Assembly: GCA_035316025.1 (NCBI GenBank)
Contig: DATFXL010000003.1
Coordinates: forward strand, 1-36,643
Source: JALZAA01 sp035316025
GTDB lineage: Bacteria > Actinomycetota > Acidimicrobiia > IMCC26256 > JACDBD01
Length of the DNA: 36,643 nt
Direction of reading: 5' to 3'
The position numbers were made by a program, and so were the translations under genes. Of this stretch, positions 7,147 through 13,852 are shown in pieces; position 1 is the stretch's first letter, and every line of letters begins with the position of its first letter. Below the pieces are notes generated by a model. The model was not told the origin of the DNA. It saw nothing but the letters and a program-made list of their open reading frames with translations, and did no database searches.

Positions 7147-8448
7147 TCAGGACGCGCTCCCACTTGCGAGCGCGCCCAGGTCGTCGGCGAAGCGCGGGTA
7201 CGAGACCGTCACGGCTTGCCAACCGCGTACGGTCGACTCGCCTGGCATCGCGTTGGCGGCAACCGCGGCCGCGAGCGCGATGCGGTGGTCGCCGTGGCTC
7301 TTGAACATCGAGGGCTTGGGCTCGCCCCCGTGGATCGTCAGCGCGTCGGTCTTCGTCTCGACGGCGACGCCCATTTGCGCGAGCTCTTGCTGGATCGTGT
7401 TGATGCGGTCGCTCTCCTTGACGCGGAGCTCGGCGATGCCGCGGACCTCGGTGACGCCGTCGGCGAACGCGGCCGCGACCGCGAGCACGGGGATCTCGTC
7501 GATCATGCCCTCGTCGGGCACGATCGTCGTCCCCGCCAGCGCCGACGCCTCGACAACGAGCCGGCCGACGGGCTCGCCCAGTCGCTCGCCGGTGGGTACG
7601 GCTTCGATGCGGGCGCCCATTCGCCGGAGCACGTCGACGTAGCCCAGGCGCCTCGGGTTCAGGCAGACGTCTTCGATCACGACCGACGAACCCGGGGTGA
7701 TGCAGGCGGCGACCGCGAACAGCGCCGCCGACGACGGATCGCCGGGGACGTCGAGCTCGAAGGCCCTCGGGGGGCCCGGCTGGACCCGGATCGTGTGCTC
7801 GTCGACGACCGTGACGGGCGCGTCGAGCGCCCGCAGCATCCGCTCGGTGTGGTCGCGACTCGGCGCCGGCTCGGCGATCTCGGTCGGGCCGTTGGCCTGG
7901 AGCGCGGCGAGGATGACGGCGGTCTTCACCTGGGCGCTGACCACGTCGAGCTCGACCGGCAGGCCGGCGAGATCGCCGCCGCGGATCACGAGGGGCGCGA
8001 GCTCGCCGTCGGCGCGCGCGTCGATCCGGGCGCCGAGCGCTCGCAGCGGTCGGACCACGCGCCCCATCGGGCGCGCCTTGAGGGAGGCATCGCCGGTCAA
8101 GACGCTCAGGAACGGACGCCCCGAAAGGAGCCCGGCCAGCATGCGCATCGTGGTGCCGGAGTTGCCGCAGTCGATCACGTCGTCGGGCTCCCGCAAGCCC
8201 TCCGCGCCCTCGCCCATCACGCTGACGGTCGACGGATCGGGATCCTTGATCCGGACCGCGAGCACCTCGAGCGCGCGCCGCGTGCGCTGCACGTCGTCGC
8301 CGTCGGCCAGACCGCGAACAGTACTGCGGCCCGATGCGAGCGCGGCCGACAGCAGAGCACGGTGCGAGATGCCCTTGTCGCCCGGGACGCGCATTGTGCC
8401 GCGGAGCGGACGCGGGCCCTCGATCGTCACCTCGGTGCCGGCTACCAC
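7147..8448 (-). CDS. aroA: 3-phosphoshikimate 1-carboxyvinyltransferase (EPSP synthase)
   Basis: The 433-residue enzyme joins shikimate 3-phosphate and PEP to give EPSP, the sixth shikimate step. Both halves of the inside-out alpha/beta barrel are present: PGDKGISHR (23-30 region), DCGNSGTTMRML, RPMGRV, SAQVKTA, RDHTERML, DEGMIDEIPVLAVAA and ELRVKESDR. The SAQVK and RDHTE blocks are those of class II enzymes. However, GDK is followed by Gly instead of Ser or Thr, and the usual NPTR is NPRR (264-267). The glycine of NSGTT is kept where the glyphosate-tolerant CP4 enzyme has Ala. The GTG start lies 9 nt after the aroH stop. aroH, directly upstream, uses the pathway's later product chorismate. 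Confidence 0.96.
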   Translation of the reverse strand: MVAGTEVTIEGPRPLRGTMRVPGDKGISHRALLSAALASGRSTVRGLADGDDVQRTRRALEVLAVRIKDPDPSTVSVMGEGAEGLREPDDVIDCGNSGTTMRMLAGLLSGRPFLSVLTGDASLKARPMGRVVRPLRALGARIDARADGELAPLVIRGGDLAGLPVELDVVSAQVKTAVILAALQANGPTEIAEPAPSRDHTERMLRALDAPVTVVDEHTIRVQPGPPRAFELDVPGDPSSAALFAVAACITPGSSVVIEDVCLNPRRLGYVDVLRRMGARIEAVPTGERLGEPVGRLVVEASALAGTTIVPDEGMIDEIPVLAVAAAFADGVTEVRGIAELRVKESDRINTIQQELAQMGVAVETKTDALTIHGGEPKPSMFKSHGDHRIALAAAVAANAMPGESTVRGWQAVTVSYPRFADDLGALASGSAS

Positions 8449-8457
8449 CGCCCGTCC

Positions 8458-8820
8458 CTACTCCGGGAGGTCGTCACGGAGCGTGCGCGCACCCTCGAGG
8501 TAGACGTGATGCAGCTGGTCGAGAGGGCGGTCCGTGTAGCAATGGACGAGGATCCGGACGCAGAGGGGCTTGCCGCCGTCGATGGCGAGCTCGCGGGCGC
8601 ACAGCAAGGGGACGTCACCGAGGCCGACGGCGCGCGCGGCCGTGGCCGGGAACTCGGCGGTCAGGTCGTCCGTGGCCGTGAAGATGACACTGACGAGATC
8701 GTCGTGCTCGAGCTCGTTGCGGGCGAGGAGCTCCTTGACGAGACGCTGAGTCTTCTCCTCGATCTCCTGCTTGCTGTTCTCGTTGCACGTGATCGCACCG
8801 CGCAGTGCTCGGACCCTCAC
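8458..8820 (-). CDS. aroH: Chorismate mutase, AroH type
   Basis: This 120-residue protein matches the trimeric AroH fold, the class typified by Bacillus subtilis, in length and motifs. RALRGAITCNENSKQEIEEKT is at the N-terminus and carries the active-site Arg. DDLVSVIFTATDDLTAEFPA and GDVPLLCARELAI lie in the middle, and CVRILVHCYTD with the active-site Arg lies near the end. It rearranges chorismate to prephenate for Phe and Tyr. No regulatory domain is attached. The GTG start at 8820 directly precedes the conserved RALRGAIT and lies 11 nt after the rluB stop. The pairing aroH-aroA places two steps of aromatic synthesis inside a chromosome-segregation and ribosome operon. Confidence 0.95.
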   Translation of the reverse strand: MRVRALRGAITCNENSKQEIEEKTQRLVKELLARNELEHDDLVSVIFTATDDLTAEFPATAARAVGLGDVPLLCARELAIDGGKPLCVRILVHCYTDRPLDQLHHVYLEGARTLRDDLPE

Positions 8821-8831
8821 ACGAGCGCAGA

Positions 8832-9626
8832 TTAGTCGGGGACGGAATCGTCACTCCCGGGGATCGTCGACGCGCTCGCGGCGCCGTACAGCGCCTGGAC
8901 CTCTCGCCGGCGGAGTGGACGCCACTCCCCCGGTGCCAGTCGCGGATCCGTGATCGGGCCGACCCGCGTCCGTACCAGCCGCCGAACGGGATGACCCACC
9001 GCCTCGCACATGCGCCGCACGATGCGATTCCGGCCCTCGTGCACGACGATCTCAAGGGCGGCGTTGTCGCCCCGACGTTGCACGAGGCGCACGCGAGCGG
9101 GCGCGGTGCGTCCGTCATCGAGGGCGACACCCTCCCGGAGGGCGCGCACGACGCCGGGGCTCGGGACGCCGCTGACCTCGGCCAGATACGCCTTTTCGAT
9201 GCCGTGACGGGGATGCGTCACGAGCTCCGCGAGCTCTCCGTCGTTCGTGAGGACCAGGAGCCCCTCGGTGTCGTAGTCGAGGCGGCCGACCGGGAAGACC
9301 CGCGGCTCGCTCGGAACCAGGTCCACGGCAGTGACGCGCCCTTCCGGGTCGCGAGCGGTCGTCACGACGCGACGCGGCTTGTTCAGCAGGTAGTACACGA
9401 CGTCGTCGCGCACGCTGACGGGGACGCCGTCGACCTCGACGCGCTCCTGCCGGGCATCGATGCGCTGGCCGAGGCGGGCGGGTGCGCCGTCGACCGTGAC
9501 CCGCCCGTCGGCGATCAGAGCCTCGGCGGCACGCCGGGAGCCGAACCCGGCGCGGGCGAGGACCTTCTGGAGCCGCTCTCCCTCGCTGGTGCCGTCGGAT
9601 CGCCCGGACGGCGTCCGGGTCGGCAT
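8832..9626 (-). CDS. rluB: 23S rRNA pseudouridine synthase, RluB/RsuA family
   Basis: The 264-residue protein has an N-terminal S4 RNA-binding domain (ERLQKVLARAGFGSRRAAE, about residues 17-75). The RsuA/RluB catalytic domain follows, with the nucleophilic aspartate in GRLDYDTEGLL, then LNKPRRVVTT, EKAYLAEVSG and EGRNRIVRRMCEAVGHPVRRL. The family isomerises a uridine in 23S rRNA (position 2605 in E. coli RluB). The ATG at 9626 abuts the scpB stop with no gap. The scpA-scpB-rluB order is conserved in M. tuberculosis (Rv1709-Rv1711) and many Gram-positives. RluB cannot be told from RsuA or RluF with certainty; context favours RluB. Confidence 0.94.
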   Translation of the reverse strand: MPTRTPSGRSDGTSEGERLQKVLARAGFGSRRAAEALIADGRVTVDGAPARLGQRIDARQERVEVDGVPVSVRDDVVYYLLNKPRRVVTTARDPEGRVTAVDLVPSEPRVFPVGRLDYDTEGLLVLTNDGELAELVTHPRHGIEKAYLAEVSGVPSPGVVRALREGVALDDGRTAPARVRLVQRRGDNAALEIVVHEGRNRIVRRMCEAVGHPVRRLVRTRVGPITDPRLAPGEWRPLRRREVQALYGAASASTIPGSDDSVPD

Positions 9627-10247
9627 CTACGCGTTGGGCGCGGGGTCGTCGGAGACGCGGAGCCCACGCTCGAGCGCGTCGACGACGTCGGGTGCGGGGA
9701 CGAAATCGCCGAGCGGTGGCAGATCCGCGAGCGAGTCGAGTCCGAGTCGCTCAAGGAACTCGCGCGTCGTGCCGTACATCACGGCTTGTCCCGGCCCCGG
9801 GTCGCGCCCGACCTCGGCGATGTACCCGCGTCGCAGCAACGTGCTCAGTACCGACTCGACGTCGACGCCGCGGATGGCGGAGATCTGCGCACGGGAGATG
9901 GGCTGCTTGTAGGCGACGATCGCCAGCGTCTCGAACGCGGGCGCGGACAACCGTGCGTGCTGGCCCTCGAGGACGAACCGCTCGACGTAGGCGGCCAGGT
10001 CGGGGTGCGTCTGGTACCGGTACCCACCGGCCACCTTGACCAGCACGAAGCCGCGACCCCTCTCGTCGTACTCGTCGGCGAGCTCACGGCAGAGCGCTTC
10101 GATGCGCGCGACCGGGAGCTCGACGAGTTGTGCGAGGAATCCGGGGTCGACCGGGTCAGAGGCCGCCATGACCACCGCCTCGACCACACGCCGGGCTTCG
10201 TGTGCGCGCAGGCTCTCGGTCGGGTCCTCGAGCGGGTCGTCGTACAC
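9627..10247 (-). CDS. scpB: Segregation and condensation protein B
   Basis: The protein of about 206 residues is the winged-helix kleisin partner ScpB of the SMC condensin. Conserved blocks are VVEAVVMAASDPVD near the N-terminus, RGFVLVKVAGGYRYQT, LSAPAFETLAIVAYKQPISRAQI and GYIAEVGRDPGPGQAVMYGTT. The GTG at 10247 is chosen because GGAG lies five bases upstream and the start overlaps the scpA stop region closely. The longer frame to 10325 lies inside scpA. It binds ScpA to help SMC load and compact chromosomes. The tail LGDFVPAPDVVDALERGLRV is typical of actinobacterial members. Confidence 0.95.
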   Translation of the reverse strand: MYDDPLEDPTESLRAHEARRVVEAVVMAASDPVDPGFLAQLVELPVARIEALCRELADEYDERGRGFVLVKVAGGYRYQTHPDLAAYVERFVLEGQHARLSAPAFETLAIVAYKQPISRAQISAIRGVDVESVLSTLLRRGYIAEVGRDPGPGQAVMYGTTREFLERLGLDSLADLPPLGDFVPAPDVVDALERGLRVSDDPAPNA

Positions 10248-10249
10248 GG

Positions 10250-11089
10250 CTACTCCGTCTCGGAGGGCACGGTCTGACGTCGGCTGCGTGCGCGCTCGGA
10301 CTGCTCGTCGGCGGGCTCGTCCCACTCGGCGAGGCTGGCGGCGTCGAGGGCAGTCTCACCTTCGCGCAGGCGCCGCACGCGCAGGTCCCCGAACGTGTCG
10401 AACTGCTCGAGGTCGACGACACCCTGCTTGTAGAGCTCGAGGACGGCGAGGAAGCGCACGATCGCCTCGAGCTGCGTGGGCGCGTCGGCAACGATCCACC
10501 GGAAGTTCATCGGGTCGCGCTCGGGGAGCACCGAGAGCACGACCTCGACCGCGTCGCGCACGCTGACACGGATGGGCGCGATGTGCTCGACCTGCACGAC
10601 GGGTGCCGGCTTCGGCGCGAGGCCGCGGAGTGCCGCGGCGAGCAGCGTCGACGGCGCCACGCGGTCGAGCGGATCCGGTTTCAGCGACGCGAACGGCTCT
10701 TCGACCGGGGCCCGGCGGGGCAGGCTCCGGTCGGCCCGCCGCACGAGCGTCGCTATCGCGTCGGCCGCGTCCTTGAACGTCTTGCACTCGAGCAGCCGGG
10801 CGAGGAGCAGGTCCCGTTCCTCGAAGCGCAACAGCTCCTCGTCGAGCTCCACCTCCTCGAGCGACGGCAGGAGGCGGCGGGCCTTGAGGTCGACGAGCGT
10901 GGCCGCGATGAGCAGGAACTCGGTCGTTACGTCGAGGTCGAGGCTCTCCATCCGCCCGAGCTCGGCGAGATACTCGTCGACGATCCGCGACAGCGAGATC
11001 TCCCACAGGTCGACCTCCTGCTTGAGGATCAGGTGGAGGAGCAGGTCGAAGGGGCCCTCGAAGACGGACGTCGACACCTCGTACGACAT
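10250..11089 (-). CDS. scpA: Segregation and condensation protein A (kleisin)
   Basis: The 279-residue kleisin bridges the SMC heads with ScpB. The N-terminal signature is intact (FEGPFDLLLHLILKQEVDLWEISLSRI), followed by FLLIAATLVDLKARRLLP and a C-terminal winged helix ending in VVRFLAVLELYKQG-like sequence. The ATG at 11089 follows a strong AGGGAG three bases away. The longer frame to 11287 runs through the leader and promoter and into trpS. It heads a seven-gene operon. An unusual structured leader and a -10 element lie just upstream. No parA gene lies between xerD and scpA, unlike in M. tuberculosis (Rv1708). Confidence 0.95.
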   Translation of the reverse strand: MSYEVSTSVFEGPFDLLLHLILKQEVDLWEISLSRIVDEYLAELGRMESLDLDVTTEFLLIAATLVDLKARRLLPSLEEVELDEELLRFEERDLLLARLLECKTFKDAADAIATLVRRADRSLPRRAPVEEPFASLKPDPLDRVAPSTLLAAALRGLAPKPAPVVQVEHIAPIRVSVRDAVEVVLSVLPERDPMNFRWIVADAPTQLEAIVRFLAVLELYKQGVVDLEQFDTFGDLRVRRLREGETALDAASLAEWDEPADEQSERARSRRQTVPSETE

Positions 11090-11153
11090 GCTCTCCCTCT
11101 GTCGCCGTCGCAAGCTCCGGCTTTGCGTGGCGGTCGGCAAAGCCGCCGCTGCC
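11090..11153 (-). promoter_or_regulatory. Structured 5' leader of scpA, copy A of a two-copy element
   Basis: On the minus strand this leader can form an 8-bp stem (11144-11137 with 11126-11119, GGCTTTGC/GCAAAGCC). A second stem, GCCG/CGGC (11121-11118 with 11107-11104), closes the loop GAGCTTGCGA. The two stems share three bases, so they exclude each other. The Shine-Dalgarno AGGGAG follows at once. A closely similar leader precedes the glycosyltransferase at 17311, with the closing pair swapped from G-C to C-G. The 5' end is inferred from the TACGCT hexamer upstream. I do not recognise the family. Confidence 0.6.
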
Positions 11154-11159
11154 GCGTTC

Positions 11160-11165
11160 AGCGTA
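11160..11165 (-). promoter_or_regulatory. -10-like element for the scpA operon
   Basis: TACGCT on the minus strand lies 15 nt before the first stem of the scpA leader and would start transcription near 11153. The matching element of the second leader copy (TAGGTT, 17236-17241) lies 14 nt before its stem, which supports the assignment. No clear -35 is visible. Confidence 0.5.
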
Positions 11166-11220
11166 CCCAAGGGGTCCGCGCGCGCCGCGCAATGCTCGAG
11201 GCCGCGACAAGGGCCGCAGG

Positions 11221-11226
11221 TAGCCT
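11221..11226 (+). promoter_or_regulatory. -10-like element for trpS, probably leaderless
   Basis: TAGCCT ends eight bases before the trpS ATG, and no Shine-Dalgarno lies between. Transcription would begin at or within one or two bases of the start codon. It is divergent from the scpA promoter. Confidence 0.5.
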
Positions 11227-11234
11227 GCGACTCC

Positions 11235-12227
11235 ATGCCGCGCGTTTTCTCCGGGATCCAGCCGACCGGCGAGATGCATCTGGGCAACTACGTCGGGGCG
11301 GTCCGGCGCTGGGTGGACGACCAGGCGCGGCACGACGCCATCTACTGCGTCGTCGACCTCCACGCCATGACGCTCCCCTACTCCCCTGCCGAGCTCGCCG
11401 GCGGCACACGCCGTACCGCGCTGGTCCTCATGGCTGCCGGGCTCGACCCCGCCCGGTGCATCCTGTTCGTTCAGAGCCACGTAGGCGCGCACACCGAACT
11501 GACGTGGCTGCTGAACTGTGTCGCGACGGTCGGGGAGCTGCGCCGGATGACGCAGTTCAAGGAAAAGAGCGAGGGACAGGAATCCGTCAGCGCGGGGCTG
11601 TTCGACTACCCCGTGCTCCAGGTCGCCGACATCGTCCTGTACGACACAGACGAGGTACCGATCGGCGACGACCAGCGTCAGCATCTCGAGCTCGCCCGCG
11701 ACGTTGCCATCAGATTCAACAACCGCTACGGGGACACGTTCGTCGTGCCGAGAGCCACGTTCCCGCCCGTCGGGGGGCGGGTCATGGATCTGCAGAACCC
11801 GACGGCCAAGATGTCGAAGTCGGCGGACTCAGCCCACGGAACGCTGCTCCTGCTCGACCCGCCGGAGGTCGTGGCCAAGAAGATCAAGTTGGCCGTCACG
11901 GATTCGGGTACAGACATTCGCTACGACCCCGCAGGGAAGCCCGGAATCTCGAACCTGCTCGAGATCCATGCCTCCGTCTCGGGCCGAGGTGTCGCCGAGA
12001 TCGAAGCCGAGTTCGCGGGATCTGGCTACGGAGCATTCAAGAGCGCCGTCGCCGACGCGGTGGTCGACGCGTTGCGGCCGCTCCAGGAGGCGTACACGAA
12101 GCTCGCCGCTGACCCCGCGGAGGTGGACCGCCAGCTGGCCATCGGCGCGCAGAAGGCACGTGCCATTGCCGAGCCCGTGCTCGAGCGCGCTCGGAAGGCG
12201 GTGGGCCTGTTGCCCCCGTCGGGGTAG
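11235..12227 (+). CDS. trpS: Tryptophanyl-tRNA synthetase
   Basis: The 330-residue class Ic synthetase charges tRNA-Trp. The HIGH-type motif is GEMHLGNYVG (residues 12-21) and the KMSKS loop is AKMSKSADS. FSGIQPTG at the N-terminus, DLHAMT and the substrate region YPVLQVADIVLYDTDEVPIG are all standard bacterial features. The ATG at 11235 sits at the family's usual N-terminus; longer frames run antisense through scpA. The upstream TAGCCT and lack of a ribosome site suggest a leaderless message. No T-box or Trp-codon leader peptide is visible. The 69-bp gap to the convergent HD-domain gene holds no obvious terminator. Confidence 0.97.
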   Translation: MPRVFSGIQPTGEMHLGNYVGAVRRWVDDQARHDAIYCVVDLHAMTLPYSPAELAGGTRRTALVLMAAGLDPARCILFVQSHVGAHTELTWLLNCVATVGELRRMTQFKEKSEGQESVSAGLFDYPVLQVADIVLYDTDEVPIGDDQRQHLELARDVAIRFNNRYGDTFVVPRATFPPVGGRVMDLQNPTAKMSKSADSAHGTLLLLDPPEVVAKKIKLAVTDSGTDIRYDPAGKPGISNLLEIHASVSGRGVAEIEAEFAGSGYGAFKSAVADAVVDALRPLQEAYTKLAADPAEVDRQLAIGAQKARAIAEPVLERARKAVGLLPPSG

Positions 12228-12296
12228 CACCATCCGTCGGCCACGTCGGTACCGGAACGGGCGCGATCGACCCATTTCCTGACCGCCGCGGCGTGC

Positions 12297-12836
12297 TCAC
12301 GCGTCGTCGGCGGCCTCCAGGGCCTCGGCGACGGGGGTCGGGATGCCGCTCGCCGGCCACCGGTCACGGTGATGGTGCGCCCAGGCCCAGCGCGCGGCCT
12401 CGACACGCCCCCCGGCGGCGCGGATCCGGTCGGCGCCGCGTTCGTCGTGCCGCACGTACCACGCCACCCGTCGCCGGAAACCAGATCGGCCCGCCCACGC
12501 GTCGACGCGGGCGGGGCCGGCGGCGGCGCCCATCACGGTGGCGACGCTGCGGCTCACCACGCCGAGCCCGGCGTCGAGCTTCCCGGCGTCGTGGAGCAGC
12601 GCCGCCGCCAGCCAGCGGTCGTCGCCGGCGAACTCGGTGCCCGCGAGCTCTGCCTCGAGCCGCCGGGCGACCCGGATCGTGTAGCGCTGGTCGTGGTTCG
12701 GCAGGCAACGCCACAACTCGAGCTCGTCGGGATCGAGGATGCCGGCCACCCACGCCAGGTCATCGGCGCGCGGTGGGCCCGGCCAAATTGCCCGCACGAA
12801 CCGGCGCGAGAGATGGAGCGGTCGGATCCGGGTCAT
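12297..12836 (-). CDS. HD-domain protein, putative phosphohydrolase
   Basis: The 179-residue protein carries an HD motif in AALLHDAGKL (about residue 94). An upstream His lies in LPNHDQRYTIRVARRLE, with further candidate metal ligands in WYVRHDERGADRI and AWAHHHRD. This is the pattern of small HD phosphohydrolases acting on nucleotides or phosphate esters. No substrate can be given. Its ATG overlaps the site-2 protease stop as ATGA, so the two are co-translated. The frame reaching to 13262 lies over the protease and is not used. It ends 69 bp from trpS on the opposite strand. Confidence 0.8.
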   Translation of the reverse strand: MTRIRPLHLSRRFVRAIWPGPPRADDLAWVAGILDPDELELWRCLPNHDQRYTIRVARRLEAELAGTEFAGDDRWLAAALLHDAGKLDAGLGVVSRSVATVMGAAAGPARVDAWAGRSGFRRRVAWYVRHDERGADRIRAAGGRVEAARWAWAHHHRDRWPASGIPTPVAEALEAADDA

Positions 12837-13480
12837 CGGACGATGAAGTCGAAAAGGGCGTCGATGAACGGCGAGAAGAGCCGTCCGAACAGGTTCGTCG
12901 AAAAGCCGACGAGCAGGAGCACGAGGATCCCGTAGGGACGAAACCGGTACCACGCGGGCAGCCATTCGCGCGGAAGCACGCGCTCGATGAGCGACGATCC
13001 GTCGAGCGGTGGGATCGGCAGCAGGTTGAACAAGCCGAGGATCAGGTTCGCGAGCGCGAAGAAGAGCAGGATCTGGATGGTGAGAGGCAGGTCGGCGACT
13101 CGAAACGCGTCGCCGGTGTAGGCGCCGAAGGCGGCCCGCGCCCCGACCGCCGCCAGGACCATCAACAGGAAGTTCGAGATGGGTCCGGCAAGGCCGACGA
13201 AGAGCATCTCGCGGCGGGGGTGCCGGAGATTGGACGGGTTCACCGGCACCGGCTTCGCCCACCCGAACGCGCCGAACCCCGAGATGGTCAGCAGTGCCGG
13301 CAGGATGATCGACCCGAACGGGTCGATGTGCGGGATGGGGTTCAGCGTGAGGCGGCCGGCGCGCTTGGCGGTGTCGTCGCCGAAGAGCAGCGCGACGACG
13401 CCGTGGCTGATCTCGTGCAGGATGATTGCCAGAAACAGGCAGCCGAAGAAGACGAGGCGCTCTTCGACCTCGACGGTCAA
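12833..13480 (-). CDS. Site-2 protease family membrane metalloprotease (M50)
   Basis: The protein of about 215 residues has the zinc site HEISHG in the first hydrophobic segment and the second signature NLLPIPPLDGSS near residue 150. Roughly five or six membrane segments are present. It lacks a PDZ domain, so it belongs to the small group of M50 proteases rather than RseP/Rip1. A TTG at 13480 is the only plausible start before the first membrane segment; the frame upstream is antisense-like, Arg-rich sequence. A site-2 protease next to trpS and scpAB is a recurrent arrangement in Gram-positive genomes. Its substrate is unknown. It overlaps the HD-domain gene. Confidence 0.88.
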   Translation of the reverse strand: MTVEVEERLVFFGCLFLAIILHEISHGVVALLFGDDTAKRAGRLTLNPIPHIDPFGSIILPALLTISGFGAFGWAKPVPVNPSNLRHPRREMLFVGLAGPISNFLLMVLAAVGARAAFGAYTGDAFRVADLPLTIQILLFFALANLILGLFNLLPIPPLDGSSLIERVLPREWLPAWYRFRPYGILVLLLVGFSTNLFGRLFSPFIDALFDFIVR

Positions 13481-13496
13481 GCGCGCGCAGCTGCGA

Positions 13497-13838
13497 TCAA
13501 CGCCGGCGCGACGCGCAGTCGATGCACAACCGGGCTGCAGGCATGGCCTCCAGTCGCGCCTCAGCGATCTGGTTGCCGCACGACTCGCAGAGCCCGTACG
13601 TCCCGGCGTCGAACTTGCTGAGGGCGTCCTCGATCTCGCGGAGCGTGTCGAGCAGGGTGCCACCCAGCGCCTCGACCTCGCCGCGCTCCGCGGTCACCTG
13701 CCCGGAGTCCGCGAACCCGTCGTCGAAGTCGAGCTTGCCGCCGGGACCGATGCCCATCTGGCGCAGCTGATCGTGCAGGCGGTCGCGTTCCTCCTCGAGG
13801 CGGTCGCGCAGCGTCGTGTGGAGCGTGGTCTCGGCCAT
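13497..13838 (-). CDS. DksA/TraR-type C4 zinc-finger protein
   Basis: The 113-residue protein has an N-terminal coiled coil (TLRDRLEEERDRLHDQLRQ), an acidic central part (KLDFDDGFADSGQVTAERGE) and a C-terminal C4 zinc finger (CESCGNQI and LCIDC). This is the DksA/TraR layout. Such proteins enter the RNA polymerase secondary channel or act as general stress factors. Actinobacterial relatives are little studied, and I cannot see the E. coli DksA tip residues with confidence. ATG at 13838 is chosen because the coiled coil starts there; longer frames run into xerD. A TANNNT element overlaps the xerD stop just upstream. The site-2 protease gene begins 16 nt after its stop. Confidence 0.9.
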   Translation of the reverse strand: MAETTLHTTLRDRLEEERDRLHDQLRQMGIGPGGKLDFDDGFADSGQVTAERGEVEALGGTLLDTLREIEDALSKFDAGTYGLCESCGNQIAEARLEAMPAARLCIDCASRRR

Positions 13839-13846
13839 GGGAGAAA

Positions 13847-13852
13847 AGCCTA
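13847..13852 (-). promoter_or_regulatory. -10-like element for the DksA/TraR gene within the xerD stop
   Basis: TAGGCT on the minus strand begins with the TAG stop codon of xerD and ends eight bases before the ATG of the zinc-finger gene. The intervening bases are pyrimidine-rich, with no ribosome site. It may give a separate leaderless transcript in addition to read-through from xerD. Confidence 0.4.

Noticed and set aside
12228..12296. Rho-independent terminator between trpS and the HD gene
   Set aside because: No stable stem followed by a T-run could be found; only a short CGGTACCG palindrome is present.
12293..13621. 442-residue plus-strand frame over the HD and site-2 protease genes
   Set aside because: It is Arg-rich and without family motifs, and it is antisense to genes with clear zinc and HD motifs.
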